From positions 1 through 18,835 of the forward strand of contig CAYXBP010000028.1 in the NCBI GenBank assembly GCA_964463355.1: a stretch of DNA of 18,835 nt. Direction: 5' to 3'. The DNA is from Firm-04 sp964463355 (GTDB taxonomy: Bacteria > Bacillota > Clostridia > Oscillospirales > Ruminococcaceae). This document shows positions 15,591-18,835 of the stretch, one piece after another. Every line of letters starts with the position of its first letter. Position 1 is the first letter of the stretch. The notes below the pieces were generated by a model. That model searched no databases, was not told the origin of the DNA, and saw only the letters and a list, made by a program, of their open reading frames with translations. The translations under genes were made by a program, and so were the position numbers.

Positions 15591-16472
15591 ATGATTGAGA
15601 TGCCACTGCGCATTTTTACAGAATCTGAAACCTTTCCGTTTTTTATTCACTATGGACATCACGAAAAAGATGACTGTTTTGTTCACGGGCACATGGATTT
15701 TTCAGAACTTGTCATCGTGTTGGATGGCATTGCAGAGCATATGGTTGGTGACATTTCATACCCTATTACAAAAGGTGAAGTATTCGTAATCAACAAAGGG
15801 ACGGTGCATGGATATCGAAACGCAAAAAACTTCAAAATTTGCAACATTATGTTTCAACCAAGCAATATATTCTCGCCAACAAGCGACATACGCCAATCCA
15901 TGGGATTTCAAGCTCTGTTCGTTGTGGCACCACATTACCTGCAAAGCAAGCAGTTTCACAGCCGATTAACGCTCACATTGGATGATTTCGCTTTTGTGCA
16001 ACGTCTGCTGGATGAAATGCTGGTAGAGTTTGAGCAGAAAAACGAAGGCTGGCAAACCTTCTTAACTGCGATGTTTACACAGCTTTGCGTCTTTCTTTCG
16101 CGGCATTACCGCGTAGATCAAAATGCACATCATGGGGATATTTTTAAGCTGTCACGCACAATCGCATATATTGAAAAGCACTTTGCCGAAGATATCACAC
16201 TGACAGATTTGGTGCGAACATCGGGATACTCAGAGCGACAACTGACCCGATTGTTTCACAGCACATTTGCAGCATCGCCAAAGCAATATATTACCAAATT
16301 ACGGATACAGAAAGCGCAGCAACTTCTCCCTGATCCTTCACACAGTATTGGAGAGATCGCATGGAACTGCGGCTTTGTAGATCAAAATTATTTTAGCCGT
16401 GTATTTCGTACCGAAACAGGCGAAACCCCTAGTGCATATCGACACAGACGCAAAGAAAAATCAACCAAATAA
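15591..16472 (+). CDS. AraC-family regulator with cupin sensor domain
   Basis: The 293-residue protein has the RhaS/XylS-like layout: an N-terminal cupin (about 15-105; HGHMDFSELVIVLDGIAEH, ITKGEVFVINKGTVHGY) that would bind a sugar, a linker, and a C-terminal double helix-turn-helix (about 185-290; LTDLVRTSGYSERQLTRLFHS and IGEIAWNCGFVDQNYFSRVFR). It is transcribed divergently from the secreted GH43 enzyme from an overlapping promoter, so it is the likely regulator of that enzyme, probably responding to arabinose, xylose or related oligosaccharides; this is inferred from context. AAAGGATG lies upstream of the ATG at 15591; an in-frame ATG three codons later is possible. A strong hairpin follows the stop. 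Confidence 0.9.
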   Translation: MIEMPLRIFTESETFPFFIHYGHHEKDDCFVHGHMDFSELVIVLDGIAEHMVGDISYPITKGEVFVINKGTVHGYRNAKNFKICNIMFQPSNIFSPTSDIRQSMGFQALFVVAPHYLQSKQFHSRLTLTLDDFAFVQRLLDEMLVEFEQKNEGWQTFLTAMFTQLCVFLSRHYRVDQNAHHGDIFKLSRTIAYIEKHFAEDITLTDLVRTSGYSERQLTRLFHSTFAASPKQYITKLRIQKAQQLLPDPSHSIGEIAWNCGFVDQNYFSRVFRTETGETPSAYRHRRKEKSTK

Positions 16473-16505
16473 ACAAAGAGTCCGAGAAATGTTTCTCGGA
16501 CTCTC
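16471..16505. terminator. Terminator between convergent AraC and riboflavin-transporter genes
   Basis: A 13-bp perfect stem, AGAGTCCGAGAAA (16477-16489) with its complement (16492-16504), closes on a two-base gap, so the real loop is a few bases larger. On the minus strand TTTGTTTATTT follows, a usable U-tract for the transporter gene; on the plus strand only CGTTATTGATT follows. Confidence 0.85.
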
Positions 16506-16513
16506 GTTATTGA

Positions 16514-17197
16514 TTATATCACGCCATTGATCTTGAGGATCACTGCAATACACGCACCAATGATCAGCACTGAAAGAACTCCTGTAAAAATACTCGTCTT
16601 TTTGTCATGCGTGACGGTTGTAGCTGGTAGAAGACGTAGCATACGAAGCGCGCGGGTAAATGGCTTATAAACCAGCATGGTAATCGCTGCATTCATCGTA
16701 GATTTCACTAGATTGAACGGCAGAAACACGGTGGTAAGCCTTGCTGCAACTTCATCGCGAGAAACGCCCATATACAATGGCGTAATGAGATAATTCCAAA
16801 GAAGCATCCCAGTTGTCATGACAACGATCCCGCAAAGCAAGCCAAGCATTGCTCCACGCAATGTGCGTCGACGCTGATAGATCCAGGAAGCAGAAACGGA
16901 AAAAAGCGTACTGGAGATGGCATTCATCAGCATACCGATCACGCCAGTATCGCTAGTGGGAAGTTCCAGCAGCGCAGTGACCAAGCTAAGGGCAAGTGCC
17001 GCAGGTGACCCATAAAGAAATCCTCCCAATGTAAGAAAGACATCTTTCATCTCATAGCTTAGGAAGCCAAACAGTTTGATTTTAATGAGATAAAGGGACA
17101 GATAACCAATGGCAGCAAGCAGTGCGAGAATACATAACTTTTGCAGCTTTTCCGAACGATTCTGCATGACGGATGTTTGCGCGTTTTTCCGATCCAC
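16514..17197 (-). CDS. ribU: ECF transporter S component, riboflavin-specific (RibU-like)
   Basis: The 227-residue protein is almost entirely membrane-embedded, with about six hydrophobic helices (from CILALLAAIGYLSLYLI near the N-terminus to the C-terminal GVLSVLIIGACIAVIL). KDVFLTLGGFLYGSPAALAL and LPFNLVKSTMNAAITMLVYK match the layout of RibU-type substrate-binding subunits of energy-coupling factor vitamin transporters, which share an EcfA/EcfT module encoded elsewhere. Substrate specificity follows from the FMN riboswitch immediately upstream. The start is taken as GTG at 17197, seven bases after GGGGAG (17205-17210); a TTG at 17203 is too close to that site and an ATG at 17167 has none. 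The C-terminus is longer than usual and ends in an extra helix. Confidence 0.88.
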   Translation of the reverse strand: MDRKNAQTSVMQNRSEKLQKLCILALLAAIGYLSLYLIKIKLFGFLSYEMKDVFLTLGGFLYGSPAALALSLVTALLELPTSDTGVIGMLMNAISSTLFSVSASWIYQRRRTLRGAMLGLLCGIVVMTTGMLLWNYLITPLYMGVSRDEVAARLTTVFLPFNLVKSTMNAAITMLVYKPFTRALRMLRLLPATTVTHDKKTSIFTGVLSVLIIGACIAVILKINGVI

Positions 17198-17214
17198 CAA
17201 CAATCTCCCCTTTC

Positions 17215-17256
17215 AAAAAAAAGCGCACCCATTTCCTTCGGAAAACAGGCACGCTT
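17215..17256 (-). terminator. Riboswitch-controlled intrinsic terminator upstream of ribU
   Basis: On the minus strand a long hairpin starting AAGCGTGCC (17248-17256) and ending GTGCGCTT (17221-17228) closes on a small GAA-type loop, with several G-U pairs, and is followed by eight T (17215-17222). It sits between the FMN aptamer and the ribU ribosome binding site, so FMN binding should end transcription before ribU. A TTTGTTT segment (about 17262-17268) can pair with the 3' strand of aptamer helix P1 and may be part of the switching structure. Confidence 0.85.
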
Positions 17257-17283
17257 CGCTAAACAAATATAGTGATACCGCAC

Positions 17284-17395
17284 TTGTTTCTTTCATCCGG
17301 ATTGTAACCGTCGGTATCGGAATTACACCAATTCATGCCCTACCAGGCTTGCGGACTGTACCGCCGATGAGGAATTACACCTCGTCTTGAAACAA
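17284..17395 (-). ncRNA. FMN riboswitch (RFN element)
   Basis: On the minus strand the conserved blocks appear in the family order: AGGTGTAATTCCTC, ATCGGCGGTACAGTCCGC, GGTGTAATTCCGATACCGAC, then ATCCGGATGAAAG. The closing helix P1 is TTGTTTC (17389-17395) with GAAACAA (17284-17290). The aptamer binds flavin mononucleotide and here precedes a terminator, so it works by transcription attenuation on the riboflavin transporter. It begins only 29 bases after the stop of the upstream zinc-ribbon gene. A TATGAT (17396-17401) abuts it without a good -35, so a private promoter is uncertain. Confidence 0.95.
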
Positions 17396-17424
17396 ATCAT
17401 ACGCACTGAAATTGACAAGAGGTC

Positions 17425-17937
17425 TTAAGCTTCGGAATCTGAATCGTCCTCAACAACTTCCGCCTCGCTAATGGTATTGTAGTCAAACTCCAGATTCTCG
17501 TTGCAATGGGGACAGAGCATACTCCCCTGTTCAAGCATATGCTCATCAATGATAATCTGCGCTTCACAGTTGGGACAAGTGACCTCATACTGCTCCTTCA
17601 CGTCATCATCATCGTAATCACGAATCACCGAACCAAAAGAATCATGATCAAAGACATCAATCCAATCGTCATCATCATCTTCTTCATCGTCGTCGTCATC
17701 GTCATCATCTTCATCATCAGGCTGATAGAGGTCATACTCTACATCGCCAAGATCCTTATCAATGATATCACAAAGCTCAGTCAGCTCATTGATCTGCGTC
17801 TGTAATCTGCCAATCTCATTCGCCATATCTTCCATGACTTCTGCCATCTGCAACAGCGCACGGCCTTCCTTGGTTGTTGTGTCCAAATCCATACCATGGA
17901 GTAAGCCCATCATATAAGAAACTTTCTTATCCAGCAT
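17425..17937 (-). CDS. CD1247-like acidic zinc-ribbon protein
   Basis: The 170-residue protein has a helical N-terminal domain (about 1-65) of the clostridial CD1247 type (KVSYMMGLLHGMDLDTTTKEGRALLQ), then a tract of 18 consecutive Asp/Glu residues (74-91), and a C-terminal zinc ribbon with CPNC (121-124) and CPHC (142-145). The C-terminus is again acidic. The family is widespread in clostridia without a known function; the zinc ribbon and acidic tract suggest contact with nucleic-acid or protein machinery such as transcription, but this is inference. AAAGGATG precedes the ATG. It lies 48 bases after efp with no terminator between, so the two are probably co-transcribed. The acidic tract is encoded by imperfect GAT/GAC triplet repeats. 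Confidence 0.85.
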   Translation of the reverse strand: MLDKKVSYMMGLLHGMDLDTTTKEGRALLQMAEVMEDMANEIGRLQTQINELTELCDIIDKDLGDVEYDLYQPDDEDDDDDDDDEEDDDDDWIDVFDHDSFGSVIRDYDDDDVKEQYEVTCPNCEAQIIIDEHMLEQGSMLCPHCNENLEFDYNTISEAEVVEDDSDSEA

Positions 17938-17985
17938 TGCGAATCATCCTTTCAGAACATGAAATTATTACGCGGTAAAAACGGA

Positions 17986-18543
17986 TTATGCACGCTCCAT
18001 GTACTCACCAGTACGAGTATCAACACGAATCATATCGCCCTCATCAATGAAGAGAGGTACACGGATCTCTGCGCCAGTTTCCAGAACAGCAGGCTTTGTA
18101 GCATTGGTTGCGGTATTGCCCTTGAAGCCAGGCTCTGTAGTGGTAACCTGCAATTCTACGAAGAAGGGTGCCTCGACGCCAAATACATTACCCTTGTAGG
18201 ACAGTACTTTGACTTCCATCTCCTCTTTCACAAAAGCGAAGCTAGGGCCGAGAATATCTTTACTGATCGGGATCTGCTCATAGGTTTCAAGATCCATAAA
18301 ATAGTAAAGTTCACCATCATTGTAGCTATACTGCATATCTCTGCGCTCGACATAAGCAGTGGGGAACTTTTCAGTGGGGTTAAAGCTGCGTTCCACCACA
18401 GCACCCGTAATGACATTCTTGTACTTGGTACGAACGAAAGCTGCACCTTTGCCAGGCTTAACATGCTGGAACTCAACGACCTGAACAACCTGACCGTCCA
18501 TTTCGAAAGTCATACCATTTCTGAAATCACCTGCAGAAATCAT
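17986..18543 (-). CDS. efp: Translation elongation factor P
   Basis: EF-P binds between the ribosomal P and E sites and rescues ribosomes stalled on consecutive prolines. The 185-residue protein has all three OB-like domains at normal length: the KOW-like N-domain (MISAGDFRNGMTFEMDGQVV), the loop HVKPGKGAAFVRTK with the position normally modified at Lys32, the central domain, and the conserved C-terminal part (TTTEPGFKGNTATNATKPA, TGAEIRVPLFI, GDMIRVDTRTGEY). No modification enzyme is encoded nearby. GGAGG sits seven to eight bases before the ATG. The gene has its own promoter and an approximately 95-base leader with two hairpins, and is the first gene of the minus-strand group. Confidence 0.97.
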   Translation of the reverse strand: MISAGDFRNGMTFEMDGQVVQVVEFQHVKPGKGAAFVRTKYKNVITGAVVERSFNPTEKFPTAYVERRDMQYSYNDGELYYFMDLETYEQIPISKDILGPSFAFVKEEMEVKVLSYKGNVFGVEAPFFVELQVTTTEPGFKGNTATNATKPAVLETGAEIRVPLFIDEGDMIRVDTRTGEYMERA

Positions 18544-18568
18544 GAAAAAACCTCCAATAAAACTAAAA

Positions 18569-18584
18569 CGGCAGGATACCGCCG
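18569..18584 (-). promoter_or_regulatory. Terminator-like hairpin in the efp leader
   Basis: On the minus strand CGGCGG, loop TATC, CTGCCG forms a six-base-pair stem (one G-U) followed by TTTTAGTTTT. A second small hairpin, TGCGG-TG-CCGCA (18602-18613), lies upstream in the same leader. The hairpin is short for a strong terminator, so it may be an attenuator or only leader structure. Confidence 0.4.
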
Positions 18585-18644
18585 CTTTATAAAATACCGA
18601 CTGCGGTGCCGCAAAGATTACAAAAACACCGCTATATCGAAGTT

Positions 18645-18673
18645 ATTATACAGCAAATCGTGCTTCATTGCAA
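18645..18673 (-). promoter_or_regulatory. Promoter of efp
   Basis: On the minus strand -35 TTGCAA (18668-18673) and -10 TATAAT (18645-18650) are 17 bases apart. Transcription would start near 18638, about 95 bases before the efp start. Confidence 0.8.
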
Positions 18674-18780
18674 GACTTTTGCCTCAAAAACCGCATTTCA
18701 CACAAAACCTGATATTCTGACAAATTTCATTTGAGCATTTCGACGAATACCAATGGGAACATACTGCGCCCATCCTCATG

Positions 18781-18800
18781 CACGGCAATCGCTTACGAAA
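18781..18800 (+). repeat. 20-bp inverted repeat, right copy
   Basis: It is the perfect reverse complement of 36-55, ending at the same distance (55 bases to its inner edge) from the window boundary as its partner. The bases directly inside the two copies (after 55 and before 18781) do not match, so no shared target-site duplication is seen. Confidence 0.9.
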
Positions 18801-18835
18801 AATATAGATATACAAAACGAGAAAAATATGGTATG
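18781..18835 (+). mobile_element. Probable end of a repeated (IS-like) element, right edge
   Basis: Bases 18781-18800 (CACGGCAATCGCTTACGAAA) are the inverted copy of 36-55. The 35 bases outside it are AT-rich and unlike those at the left edge: they contain TATAGATA-type sequence and an ATG at 18828 after a weak GAG, as expected for the promoter end of an insertion sequence, while the left edge would be its 3' end. If so, two same-orientation copies of one element bracket the window. The 120 bases between the efp promoter and this repeat hold no recognisable gene. Confidence 0.45.

Noticed and set aside
17641..17720. CRISPR-like or minisatellite repeat
   Set aside because: The repetition is a GAT/GAC triplet run in frame within the acidic tract of a coding gene, without spacers.
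17959..18720. A 253-codon plus-strand reading frame opposite efp
   Set aside because: It is the antisense shadow of efp and its leader; efp is unmistakable on the minus strand and the plus-strand product has no family features.
40..18796. The whole window as one transposon with IS66-like ends (GTAAGCG facing inward)
   Set aside because: The inward sequence resembles some IS66 ends, but the inverted match continues four bases beyond that point, no duplicated 8-base target is seen outside, and the content is core genes with no transposase.

Overview
The window is a stretch of a low-to-mid GC Firmicutes genome, most likely a gut clostridium of the Ruminococcus/Oscillospiraceae type. The evidence is whiA, a Gram-positive dnaE, a CD1247-like acidic zinc-ribbon protein, strong AGGAGG-type ribosome binding sites, consensus sigma-A promoters, and a secreted GH43 glycosidase ending in a dockerin, which points to a fibre-degrading, cellulosome-type organism. 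The species assignment is inference.

Layout. Bases 1-55 and 18781-18835 look like the two ends of one repeated element: a 20-bp perfect inverted repeat lies at exactly the same distance from each window edge. On the plus strand, a consensus promoter drives whiA, a HAD phosphatase, dnaE and a dGTPase-like HD hydrolase, tightly packed; pyrE follows with its own promoter and a leader carrying a second in-frame start. A bidirectional terminator separates pyrE from a minus-strand pair, a histidine phosphatase overlapping a small membrane protein. Divergent from that pair is an XRE regulator with a probable operator inside its promoter. A second bidirectional terminator leads into a 761-residue minus-strand regulator (sugar-binding-type domain, GGDEF-like domain, AraC HTH) and a stand-alone three-S1-domain protein.

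The sugar-use part holds the GH43-CBM6-dockerin enzyme (minus) and a cupin-AraC regulator (plus), which share a short, almost symmetric divergent promoter. The last part, on the minus strand, is efp, then the acidic zinc-ribbon gene, then an FMN riboswitch with an intrinsic terminator, then an ECF transporter S component, which the riboswitch identifies as a RibU-type riboflavin transporter.

Functional picture. Most of the window is core genome (replication, nucleotide metabolism, translation, a vitamin transporter). The accessory part is the arabinoxylan-type enzyme and its AraC regulator. I did not find a defence system, CRISPR array, phage or secretion locus. The most unusual items are the bracketing repeats, the symmetric divergent promoter, the atypical dockerin and unassigned module of the GH43 enzyme, and the multi-domain AraC regulator.
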